Source: an uncultured Nostocoides sp. (lineage in GTDB: Bacteria > Actinomycetota > Actinomycetes > Actinomycetales > Dermatophilaceae). From it: a DNA stretch of 16,786 bases. The stretch spans positions 1 to 16,786 of the forward strand of contig CAKZIH010000200.1 of the NCBI GenBank assembly GCA_936931335.1, written 5' to 3'. This document shows, piece after piece, positions 1-6,320 of this stretch (within the stretch, counting starts at the first letter, position 1; each line of letters opens with the position of its first letter). The translations under genes were made by a program, and so were the position numbers. The notes beneath the pieces are model-generated. The model was not told where the DNA came from, ran no database searches, and saw nothing but the letters and a program-made list of their open reading frames with translations.

Positions 1-1
1 T

Positions 2-253
2 CTCGAGGGGACCGAATATCCCTTCCTGCTGTGCTGCTTCTGGCTGGTGGAGAGCTATGCCCGCACTGGTCGGCTCGCCGACGCCGAGCGGCTCTACGAC
101 CAGGTGGTCTCCTATGGCGGGGAATTGCACCTGCTCGCCGAGGAGTACGACCCGGAGCGCCGCCAGTTGATGGGCAACTACCCGCAGGCGTTCAGCCACC
201 TCGGTCTGGTCGAGGCCGCCGAGGCGATCCGGGAGGCTCGCAAGGCCGGCTGA
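2..253 (+). CDS. GH15 family glucoamylase/trehalase-type hydrolase, C-terminal fragment
   Basis: The reading frame is open from the first bases of the window and ends at TGA 251-253, so only the last 83 residues are present and the gene begins upstream. The fragment shows the closing helices of the GH15 (alpha/alpha)6 barrel: a PFLLCCFWLVESYA helix, a GRLADAERLYDQVV helix, then LLAEEYDP and MGNYPQAFSHLGLVEAA. The pattern EEYDP...GNYPQAFSH is typical of the C-terminus of GH15 enzymes, which in actinobacteria include trehalases acting on trehalose and glucoamylase-like enzymes acting on alpha-glucans. The catalytic residues lie outside the window, so the substrate cannot be decided. The gene converges on the alkB-like gene with only four bases between the two stop codons. 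Confidence 0.85.
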   Translation, partial: LEGTEYPFLLCCFWLVESYARTGRLADAERLYDQVVSYGGELHLLAEEYDPERRQLMGNYPQAFSHLGLVEAAEAIREARKAG

Positions 254-257
254 GCGC

Positions 258-926
258 TCAGCGCACCCCGGCCGGTCGGTATTGCACCGAGATTCGCGGT
301 CCGACCGGCTCGCTGGTCTTGGGGATGGCGTGCTCCCAGGTGCGCTGGCAGGAGCCGCCCATCACCAGCAAGTCGCCGTGGCCGGTGACGAAGCGCAGCG
401 ATTTGCCGCCCCCGGACGGGCGCAGGGTCAGCGTGCGGGTCGCACCGAAGGACACGATCGCCACGATGGTGTCGGTATGCCGCGCTCGGCCGATCCGATC
501 GCCATGCCAGGCAACCGAATCGCGTCCGTCGCGATAGAGGCACATGCCCGCCGTGACTAGCGGCTCGCCCAGGGTCGGTTGGTAGTGCGCGTTCAGCGCG
601 GTGCGGATCTCGTGCAGGAACGGATGCGGCCACGGCTCGGTCGCGCCAAAGAACCGGGTCAACCGCGGGACATCGACCACGGTGTCGTACATCTGGCGCC
701 GGTCGGCGCGCCACGGAACCTCGCGCAGGAGATCGGCAAAAACCCCGTCCACGCCCTGCAGCCATCCCGGCGCCAGATCCACCCAGGCGCCCGCTCTGAG
801 CTCCGTGCGCAGCAGCCGGGGCGCGAGTTGTGTCATCGCCGGGCCAGTGGCATCCAGATCGGAGGCATCCTGGTCGGTCGGATCGCCGAAGTCGAGGACA
901 TCCTGCAGGGTCACGAGCGACAGCAT
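258..926 (-). CDS. alkB: AlkB-like 2-oxoglutarate/Fe(II)-dependent dioxygenase (DNA alkylation repair)
   Basis: This is an AlkB-family enzyme, which oxidatively removes alkyl groups from damaged bases using Fe(II), O2 and 2-oxoglutarate. Counting from the ATG at 926 it has 222 residues. The iron ligands are visible as HxD (H141, D143 in AWHGD) and the distal H199 (WEHAIPKT). The 2-oxoglutarate-binding R-x5-R motif is R211-ISVQY-R217. MCLYRDGRDSVAWHGD is the usual lead into the HxD strand. The frame stays open to 1001, but a start there would lie inside the palindrome at 992-1012, and those extra 25 residues do not look like protein. The start at 926 is chosen on length; no good Shine-Dalgarno sequence is visible, and Met31 is another possibility. 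It is transcribed away from pncB, and its promoter must lie in 927-1032, the gap that holds the candidate NrtR operator. Confidence 0.88.
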   Translation of the reverse strand: MLSLVTLQDVLDFGDPTDQDASDLDATGPAMTQLAPRLLRTELRAGAWVDLAPGWLQGVDGVFADLLREVPWRADRRQMYDTVVDVPRLTRFFGATEPWPHPFLHEIRTALNAHYQPTLGEPLVTAGMCLYRDGRDSVAWHGDRIGRARHTDTIVAIVSFGATRTLTLRPSGGGKSLRFVTGHGDLLVMGGSCQRTWEHAIPKTSEPVGPRISVQYRPAGVR

Positions 927-991
927 ACGGGCGAATGGAACGAATGTCCGATTAACCTCTCCGGCGCGCCCCGGACAAGAAGTTCGCGCTC

Positions 992-1012
992 TTTGTCGCA
1001 TAATGCGGCAAA
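992..1012. promoter_or_regulatory. 21-bp inverted repeat, candidate NrtR operator in the alkB/pncB divergent gap
   Basis: The left arm TTTGTCGCAT (992-1001) and right arm ATGCGGCAAA (1003-1012) are complementary at 9 of 10 positions around a central A. The symmetry and length fit a dimeric repressor. It ends 20 nt before the pncB start, immediately before the pncB -10-like hexamer, and contains CATAAT, itself a possible -10. The operon it precedes encodes a NrtR-type regulator, and that family is known to control pncAB genes from palindromes upstream of them. That NrtR binds here is inference. The site also lies upstream of the divergent alkB gene. Confidence 0.72.
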
Positions 1013-1020
1013 CGCCTGAT

Positions 1021-1026
1021 TAGGAT
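1021..1026 (+). promoter_or_regulatory. -10-like hexamer of pncB, possibly giving a leaderless transcript
   Basis: TAGGAT lies six bases before the pncB ATG, which would put the transcription start at or next to the start codon. No convincing -35 is visible at the usual distance, which is common in actinobacterial promoters. The palindrome at 992-1012 would cover the -35 to spacer region, a position suited to repression. AGGA at 1022-1025 could instead serve as a Shine-Dalgarno with seven-base spacing if transcription starts further upstream. Confidence 0.5.
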
Positions 1027-1032
1027 GAAGGT

Positions 1033-2310
1033 ATGACGCAGACCCCGGCCCTGCTCACCGACCGCTACGAGCTGTCGATGTTTGCCGCCTTGCTGGACGG
1101 CGGGCGGATGGCGACCCCGGCAACCTTCGAGCTCTTCGCCAGGCGACTGCCGGCCGGGCGTCGGTTCGGGATGGTCGCCGGGCTGGGTCGCTTTCTGGAT
1201 GCCTTGCCGCACTTCCGATTCGATGCGCAGACGCTGGACTGGCTGACCCGCGAGCGGGTCATCGACGAGCGCGCGGCCGGGGTGCTCGCCGACTGGCGGT
1301 TCACCGGGGATATCGACGGATACCCCGAGGGGGAGACCTGGTATCCCTATTCGCCGATCCTGTCGGTGCGCGCGCCGCTGGGGGAGGGCCTGCTGCTGGA
1401 GACGCTGGCTCTATCGATCTACAACCATGACAGCGCGATCGCCTCCGCGGCCGCCCGGATGGTGCTGGCGGCGCGCGGGCGCAGCATCATCGAGATGGGT
1501 TCGCGCCGCACCCACGAGGAAGCCGCCGTCGCGGTGGCCCGCGCCGCCTATCTCGCTGGCTTCGCCACCACCTCCAATCTCGCTGCCGGAGAACGGTATG
1601 GCGTGCCCACCGCCGGCACGGCGGCCCACGCCTTCACCCTCGCCCACGACAGCGAGGACGCCGCCTTCGACGCCCAATTGCGTACCCATGGCACTGACAC
1701 CACGTTGCTGGTGGACACCTACGACACCGAGCAGGGCATCGCCACCGCCGTCGAGGTCGCCCGCCGCCATGGGGTAAGTGGACCGGGGGCGATCCGGATC
1801 GACTCCGGCGACCTGCCCAGCGCGGTCGCGGCCGCCCGGGCTCAGCTCGACAGCCTCGGCGCCCACGACACCAAGATCGTGGTCACCTCCGATCTCGACG
1901 AATACCTGATCGCCGAACTTGCCGTCTCACCCGCGGACTCGTATGGCGTGGGCACCCGCGTCGCCACCGGATCCGGCCACCCCACAGCGGGTTTCGTCTA
2001 CAAACTCGTCCAACTGGGCGACCGTCAGGTGGCCAAAACCGCAGAGGGCAAGGCCAACACCGGGGGGACGAAAACCCCATACCGCTATCCGGACGGCCGC
2101 GAGGCCTTCCGCACCGACGGCGTCATTCCCGAGGGCGCCAACGCCTTACACGTCCCGCTGGTGCGCGCCGGGGAGGTCGTGCACACCCCGACGCTCACCG
2201 AGATCCGGGAGTATGCCGCCCGCTCGCTCGCTGCGCTGCCCCCAGCCGCCACCGCCCTAACCGATGGCCCACCGGCCGTCACCGCCGAACCCGAAGGAGA
2301 CCACGCATGA
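1033..2310 (+). CDS. pncB: Nicotinate phosphoribosyltransferase
   Basis: PncB converts nicotinate and phosphoribosyl pyrophosphate to nicotinate mononucleotide with ATP hydrolysis, the committed step of niacin salvage to NAD. The 425-residue protein has the N-terminal ALLTDRYELSMFAALL signature (residues 6-21), FELFARRLP (32-40), the phosphate-binding EMGSRRTHEEAA (154-165) and the phosphorylated histidine in GTAAHAF (H199). Further on are IRIDSGDL (254-261) and a GVGT-type phosphoribosyl-binding loop. The C-terminal 35 or so residues are Ala/Pro-rich and probably disordered. The ATG at 1033 is supported by the promoter-like hexamer just upstream and by homology beginning at once. The TGA overlaps the pncA ATG by four bases (ATGA), indicating translational coupling. 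It is first in a pncB-pncA-nrtR operon. Confidence 0.96.
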   Translation: MTQTPALLTDRYELSMFAALLDGGRMATPATFELFARRLPAGRRFGMVAGLGRFLDALPHFRFDAQTLDWLTRERVIDERAAGVLADWRFTGDIDGYPEGETWYPYSPILSVRAPLGEGLLLETLALSIYNHDSAIASAAARMVLAARGRSIIEMGSRRTHEEAAVAVARAAYLAGFATTSNLAAGERYGVPTAGTAAHAFTLAHDSEDAAFDAQLRTHGTDTTLLVDTYDTEQGIATAVEVARRHGVSGPGAIRIDSGDLPSAVAAARAQLDSLGAHDTKIVVTSDLDEYLIAELAVSPADSYGVGTRVATGSGHPTAGFVYKLVQLGDRQVAKTAEGKANTGGTKTPYRYPDGREAFRTDGVIPEGANALHVPLVRAGEVVHTPTLTEIREYAARSLAALPPAATALTDGPPAVTAEPEGDHA

Positions 2311-2909
2311 CCCGCGCCCTGCTCATCGTCGACGTCCAGCCCGACTTCTGTGAGGGCGGTGCGCTCGCCGTCGCCGGCGGCAATGAGGTCGCGCAGCGCA
2401 TCGCCGACTACCTCGGGGCGGAGGGATCGGCATACGGGCTCGTGGTGACCAGTCAGGACTGGCACGACGCGACCGGCGACAACGGCGGTCACTTCTCCGA
2501 TACGCCCGACTTCGCCGGCACTTGGCCGCCCCACTGCATTGCGGATTCCGCTGGGGCACAACTGCATCCACGTCTGCAGGAGGCCCTGAACGAGGTGAGC
2601 GTGCCGGTCCGCGACGTGCGCAAGGGTCAAGGTGTGCCCGCCTACTCGGCCTTCGAGGGCACCACCACCGAGGGCACCGCCCTGGCCGACCTGCTGCGCG
2701 AGGCGGAGATCCACGAACTCGACGTGGTGGGGATCGCCAGCGACTACTGCGTCAAGGCCTCCGCGCAGGATGCGGTCACCGCCGGCTTCCCGACCACGGT
2801 GCTCGCCGGGCTGCATGCCGGCGTCGCCGCCCCCACCACCGCGGCCGCGGCCGACGATTTGGCCGACCTCGGCGTGATCGTCGGTGCGGCCTATGTCCCG
2901 GCCACCTGA
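2307..2909 (+). CDS. pncA: Nicotinamidase (pyrazinamidase)
   Basis: This enzyme hydrolyses nicotinamide to nicotinate and ammonia, supplying the substrate of PncB encoded just upstream. The 200-residue protein has the full cysteine-hydrolase triad: D9 in IVDVQPDFC, K106 in DVRKGQ and nucleophile C148 in SDYCVKAS. Metal ligands are recognisable in QDWH (D51, H53), GHFS (H62) and WPPHC (H76). The motif layout matches the Mycobacterium tuberculosis PncA pattern from memory, so the protein should also be able to deamidate pyrazinamide. AAGGAG at 2294-2299 is well placed before ATG 2307. It overlaps pncB by four bases and is followed after 12 bases by the nrtR gene. Confidence 0.96.
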   Translation: MTRALLIVDVQPDFCEGGALAVAGGNEVAQRIADYLGAEGSAYGLVVTSQDWHDATGDNGGHFSDTPDFAGTWPPHCIADSAGAQLHPRLQEALNEVSVPVRDVRKGQGVPAYSAFEGTTTEGTALADLLREAEIHELDVVGIASDYCVKASAQDAVTAGFPTTVLAGLHAGVAAPTTAAAADDLADLGVIVGAAYVPAT

Positions 2910-2921
2910 GGAAAGAGTGCG

Positions 2922-3644
2922 ATGAGCGACAACTCAAGCGACTACCCGCCCGTGGCGGTGACCGTGGACCTGTGCGTCTTCACCATTCGCTCCGGCGCCC
3001 TGCATGTGCTGCTCGTGGAGCGCGGCGAGGACCCGTACGCCGGGACCTGGGCCCTGCCCGGTGGTTTTATCCAGCCGGATGAGGACGCGGGCACGGCTGC
3101 CGCGCGGGAACTCGCCGAGGAGACCGGCGTCGATTCCGGCTTCCACGTCGAGCAGCTGGCGACCTATTCCGACCCCGACCGGGATCCACGCATGCGGATC
3201 CTCTCGGTGGCCCATGTGGCCTTCGCCCCGGACCTGCCGGAGCCGGTCGCCGGTTCCGATGCGCGCACCGCCCGGTGGTGGGCGGTCGCCGACCTGCCCG
3301 TCGACGGCAATGACGCGCCCGCCCTGGAGACCCTGGCCTTCGACCATGTCCAGATCCTCACCGATGCCCTCGAGCGGGTCCGCTCCAAGCTCGAATACAC
3401 CACGCTGGCGACACAATTCGTGCCCGCCCCGTTCACCCTCGGTGACCTGCACCGGGTGTATGCCGCGGTCTGGGATACCCCGCCGCATCGCGGCACCTTC
3501 ATCCGCAAGGTGCTCTCCACGCCCGGGTTCGTCGAGGAAGCCCAGGCCCCCAGCGGCCGGGCCAGCGGCCCGGGTCGTCCGCCCACCGCGTTCTATTCCG
3601 CGGGTCCGGCCACCCACCTGCACCCGGCCCTGCTGCGCGGCTGA
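2922..3644 (+). CDS. nrtR: NrtR-type Nudix-domain transcriptional regulator of NAD metabolism
   Basis: NrtR proteins fuse a Nudix-fold sensor to a C-terminal winged helix and usually repress NAD biosynthesis or salvage genes, releasing DNA on binding ADP-ribose or a related NAD product. The 240-residue protein has a Nudix fold over residues 10-155. Its Nudix box, G48-x5-E54-x7-R62-E63-L-A-E66-E67-T-G69-V70, matches the catalytic consensus completely, although many characterised NrtRs have a degraded box. Residues 168-207 (PAPFTLGDLHRVYAAVW...FIRKVLST) match the NrtR winged helix. AGGAAAG at 2909-2915 stands six bases before the ATG. Being third in the pncB-pncA operon implies autoregulation through the palindrome at 992-1012. 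Because the Nudix box is intact, it may also hydrolyse ADP-ribose. Confidence 0.9.
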   Translation: MSDNSSDYPPVAVTVDLCVFTIRSGALHVLLVERGEDPYAGTWALPGGFIQPDEDAGTAAARELAEETGVDSGFHVEQLATYSDPDRDPRMRILSVAHVAFAPDLPEPVAGSDARTARWWAVADLPVDGNDAPALETLAFDHVQILTDALERVRSKLEYTTLATQFVPAPFTLGDLHRVYAAVWDTPPHRGTFIRKVLSTPGFVEEAQAPSGRASGPGRPPTAFYSAGPATHLHPALLRG

Positions 3645-3654
3645 ACTCCCCGGT

Positions 3655-3685
3655 GCCCGGCGCACGCCATCCGCGCGTGCCGGGC
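3655..3685 (+). terminator. Hairpin terminator after nrtR
   Basis: GCCCGGCGCACGC (3655-3667) pairs with GCGTGCCGGGC (3675-3685), giving an 11-bp GC-rich stem with a two-base bulge and a short loop, starting ten bases after the nrtR stop. No T-tract follows, as is common for GC-rich actinobacterial terminators. It separates the NAD operon from recO. Confidence 0.6.
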
Positions 3686-3707
3686 GCCGAGGCGGTAGTC
3701 GGCGGGA

Positions 3708-3713
3708 GACAAT
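3708..3713 (+). promoter_or_regulatory. -10-like hexamer of recO
   Basis: GACAAT lies five bases before the recO GTG. The spacing predicts transcription beginning at the start codon. The same hexamer occurs nine bases before dus. No -35 is recognisable. Confidence 0.4.
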
Positions 3714-3718
3714 AGAGC

Positions 3719-4477
3719 GTGCCCACCTACCGCGATCAGGCCGTTGTCCTGCGCACCCACAAGCTCGGTGAGGCCGACCGGATCATCACCCTGCTGGCGC
3801 GGGAACGCGGCAAGCTGCGCGCGGTTGCCAAGGGTGTGCGGCGCACCAAGAGCCGCTTCGGTGCCCGCCTGGAACCGGGCATGATCGTGGACCTGCAGTG
3901 CTACGAGGGCCGCAATCTCGACACGGTCACCCAGGCGGAGACGCTCGCGCCATACGGCGAGGCCATCGCCCGCGACTACCGCGCCTACACCGCGGCGGCC
4001 ACGGCGCTGGAGACCGCGGACCGGCTCACCGAGGAGGGTGCGCCGGCACTGCAGCAATACCTCCTGCTCAGCGGGGCGCTGGCGGCCTTCGCCACCGATG
4101 TCCACGACGCCTCGCTGGTGTTGGACGCCTATCTGCTGCGGGCGCTGGCCATCGCCGGCTATGCGCCGAGCTTCCACGACTGCGCCCAGTGCGGCGACCC
4201 CGGCCCGCAGCTCGCCTTCAATGTGTCCACCGGCGGTTCGGTATGCCCGTCCTGTCGCCGCCCGGGCTCGGTCGCCCCGTCACGGCCCACCCTGGACCTG
4301 CTCGCCGCGCTGCTTGCCGGCGACTGGGCGATCGCGGATGCCAGCCTGCCGCACCATCGGCGCGAGGGCAGCGGGCTGACCGCGGCATACGTCCAATGGC
4401 ATCTCGAGCGCGGCCTGCGCTCCTTGCCGATGGTCGAGCGGGATGCACCCGCCGGGCCCCTAGGCTCTCGGGCGTGA
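3719..4477 (+). CDS. recO: DNA repair protein RecO
   Basis: RecO is a recombination mediator that, with RecR and RecF, loads RecA on SSB-coated gaps. The 252-residue protein begins TYRDQAVVLRTHKLGEADRIITLLA, the RecO OB-fold signature, followed by the GKLRAVAKGVRRTKSRFG basic strand (residues 31-48). A helical middle section carries a zinc site of four cysteines, C155-x2-C158 (CAQC) and C176-x2-C179 (CPSC). Length and order are as expected for actinobacterial RecO. The start is GTG 3719, preceded by GGGAG at 3704-3708 and a -10-like hexamer. The stop overlaps the uppS start as GTGA, and recO-uppS adjacency is common in actinobacteria. Confidence 0.95.
   Translation: MPTYRDQAVVLRTHKLGEADRIITLLARERGKLRAVAKGVRRTKSRFGARLEPGMIVDLQCYEGRNLDTVTQAETLAPYGEAIARDYRAYTAAATALETADRLTEEGAPALQQYLLLSGALAAFATDVHDASLVLDAYLLRALAIAGYAPSFHDCAQCGDPGPQLAFNVSTGGSVCPSCRRPGSVAPSRPTLDLLAALLAGDWAIADASLPHHRREGSGLTAAYVQWHLERGLRSLPMVERDAPAGPLGSRA
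4461..4466 (+). promoter_or_regulatory. Possible internal -10 hexamer for uppS within recO
   Basis: TAGGCT occurs at the end of recO, seven bases before the uppS GTG, the same arrangement as at pncB and dnaG. It could give uppS its own leaderless transcript in addition to read-through from recO. Confidence 0.35.
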
Positions 4478-5250
4478 TCGCGCCATTCGCGCACCCCAGC
4501 GGTGCCCAGCCCCCTCGCTATACCGCGGGCGAACTCCCGCGTCATGTGGCCATCGTCATGGACGGCAACGGCCGCTGGGCCAATCAGCGTGGCCTGCCCC
4601 GCACTCGCGGCCACGAGGCCGGCGAGGCCGCCCTGCTCGATGTGGTTGCCGGCGCCATTGAAGCTGGCCTGACCCATTTGTCGGCATACGCCTTCTCCAC
4701 CGAGAACTGGAAGCGCAGTCCGGACGAGGTGCGTTTCCTCATGGGCTTCAACCGCGACGTGATCCGCCGCCGCCGCGACCAATTGCACGAATGGGGCGTG
4801 CGGATGGTCTGGGTGGGCCGGCGCCCCCGCCTATGGGGTTCGGTGATCAAGGAACTCGAGATCGCCCAGGAGCTCACCCGGCACAACACCGGCCTGACCC
4901 TGTACTTCTGTGTCAACTATGGCGGCCGCGCCGAGATCGCCGACGCCACCCGGCGGATCGCCGAGGATGTCGCCGCCGGTCGCCTGCGCCCCGGCGGGAT
5001 CGATGAGCGCACCATCGCGCGCTATTTGCCCGAGCCCGGTATGCCGGATGTCGACCTCTTCGTGCGCTCCTCGGGCGAGCAGCGGACCTCGAATTTCCTG
5101 TTGTGGCAGAGCGCTTATGCCGAGATGGTCTTCCTCGACACGCTGTGGCCGGACTTCGACCGCCGCGACCTGTGGCAGGCCATTGACCTCTATGTCGGGC
5201 GCGAGCGCCGGTATGGCGGCGCCGTCGACGCCCCCGCCCCGTCCGCCTAA
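4474..5250 (+). CDS. uppS: Isoprenyl diphosphate synthase (cis-prenyltransferase, UppS family)
   Basis: Cis-prenyltransferases of this family condense isopentenyl diphosphate onto an allylic primer to make the C50-C55 polyprenyl diphosphate carrier lipid used for peptidoglycan and other wall polymers. The 258-residue protein has the catalytic Asp motif IVMDGNGRWANQRG, then GHEAG, AYAFSTENWKRS and the diphosphate-binding RSSGEQRTSNFLLWQSAYAE near the C-terminus. The frame runs open far upstream through recO, but homology begins only here. GTG 4474 overlaps the recO stop and fits the family length. The motif VGRRPRLW and the recO neighbourhood resemble the long-chain mycobacterial enzyme rather than the short-chain Z,E-farnesyl one, though this is judged from memory. 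Confidence 0.93.
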   Translation: MIAPFAHPSGAQPPRYTAGELPRHVAIVMDGNGRWANQRGLPRTRGHEAGEAALLDVVAGAIEAGLTHLSAYAFSTENWKRSPDEVRFLMGFNRDVIRRRRDQLHEWGVRMVWVGRRPRLWGSVIKELEIAQELTRHNTGLTLYFCVNYGGRAEIADATRRIAEDVAAGRLRPGGIDERTIARYLPEPGMPDVDLFVRSSGEQRTSNFLLWQSAYAEMVFLDTLWPDFDRRDLWQAIDLYVGRERRYGGAVDAPAPSA

Positions 5251-5268
5251 CCGGATCCCTCGATCCGG
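5251..5268 (+). terminator. Hairpin terminator directly after uppS
   Basis: CCGGATC and GATCCGG form a perfect seven-base stem with a four-base CCTC loop, starting at the base after the uppS stop codon. It has no T-tract. It works with the next hairpin between convergent genes. Confidence 0.6.
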
Positions 5269-5285
5269 CCCGGCCCTCACTCCAA

Positions 5286-5300
5286 CTGGGCTCAGCCCAG
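5286..5300 (-). terminator. Hairpin overlapping the agmatine deiminase stop codon
   Basis: CTGGGC-TCA-GCCCAG is a perfect six-base stem with a three-base loop, and the stop codon of the minus-strand gene lies inside it. It is probably half of the terminator pair separating uppS from the convergent agmatine genes. Confidence 0.45.
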
Positions 5301-6320
5301 CGGGGCCGGCTCCTGTTGGGTGATGCAGTGGATGCCGCCGCCGCGGTCGAAGAGCGGCCGGGCGTCCACGCCGTGGATCCGTCGTCCCGGATACGCCTTG
5401 GCCAGGATTCCCAGCGACTCCTCATCCTGCGGGTCGGCGAAGGTGCAGGCGATTACCCCGTCGTTGACCACGAGGTGGTTGACGTATGACCAGTCCACCG
5501 GCCCGTACGCGTCCGCCAGCGTCTGCGGTGCCGGCAGCCGAACCACATCCAGCCGCTCGCCGCGGGCATCCCGGGCGTTGCCGAGCAACTGCTCGAGCTC
5601 GCGGCATACCTCATGGTCGGGGTGGGCGGGATCGGCCTGCCAGTGCAGCAGCACGGTGCCCGGGGAGGCGAAGGTGGCGACGATGTCGACATGTCCGCGG
5701 GTGCCGAATTCGTCATAATCGCGGGTCAGGCCACGCGGTAACCAGATGCAGGTCGTTGCGCCAATGGTGCGGGCCAGCTCGGCTTCCACATCCGCGCGGT
5801 CCAGCCCGGGGTTGCGGCCCGGGTCCAATTGCACGGTCTCGGTGAGCAGCACCGTGCCCAGCCCATCGACATGGATCCCGCCGCCCTCGTTGACTAGGGG
5901 AGAGGAGATCGTCGGTACGCCGGCCTGCTCGGAGACGAAGGCGCCGATCCGGGCATCCCGCTCCCAGGTGGCCCAGGCCTGCCCGCCCCAGCCGTTGAAC
6001 ACCCAGTCCACCGCACCCAGGGCGCCGCTCTCATCCACCACGAAGGACGGGCCGATGTCGCGCATCCACGCGTCATCAAGCGGCGCGGAGATCACGTCGA
6101 TGCGAGGGCCGAGGTGCTTTGCGGCGACGGCCAGGTCGTCGGGGTCGACGACCATGGAGACCGGCTCGAAGAGAGCTACCGCATTGGCCACCCCGGCCCA
6201 GGTACGCCGGGCGGCGTCGACCTCCGCGGCCGACCCCCCGAGGGTGTACCCGGCCGACGGCCACGCCATCCAGGTGCGGGTATGCCGTTCCCATTCGGCC
6301 GGCATCCGCCAGGCGGTCAC
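5292..6320 (-). CDS. aguA: Agmatine deiminase
   Basis: The enzyme hydrolyses agmatine to N-carbamoylputrescine and ammonia. The 342-residue protein belongs to the agmatine deiminase/porphyromonas-type peptidyl-arginine deiminase family. Visible motifs are MPAEWERHTRTWMAWP at the N-terminus, WMRDIGP (85-91), NEGGGIHVDG (144-153), RGHVD (H210, D212) and the catalytic cysteine C332 in DRGGGIHCITQQ near the C-terminus. The start is GTG 6320, which overlaps the stop of the upstream amidase gene as GTGA, so the two are translationally coupled. That partner supplies the next step, which strengthens the call of agmatine rather than peptidyl-arginine as substrate. Met6 is an alternative start without effect on the motifs. 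Confidence 0.93.
   Translation of the reverse strand: MTAWRMPAEWERHTRTWMAWPSAGYTLGGSAAEVDAARRTWAGVANAVALFEPVSMVVDPDDLAVAAKHLGPRIDVISAPLDDAWMRDIGPSFVVDESGALGAVDWVFNGWGGQAWATWERDARIGAFVSEQAGVPTISSPLVNEGGGIHVDGLGTVLLTETVQLDPGRNPGLDRADVEAELARTIGATTCIWLPRGLTRDYDEFGTRGHVDIVATFASPGTVLLHWQADPAHPDHEVCRELEQLLGNARDARGERLDVVRLPAPQTLADAYGPVDWSYVNHLVVNDGVIACTFADPQDEESLGILAKAYPGRRIHGVDARPLFDRGGGIHCITQQEPAPLG

Noticed and set aside
178..1019. Other long open frames on both strands over the alkB-like gene
   Set aside because: They are low-complexity Arg/Pro/Ala shadows typical of high GC DNA; only the dioxygenase frame has motifs.
3898..4473. Extension of the uppS frame through recO
   Set aside because: It overlaps conserved RecO coding sequence including the zinc cysteines and has no homology itself.
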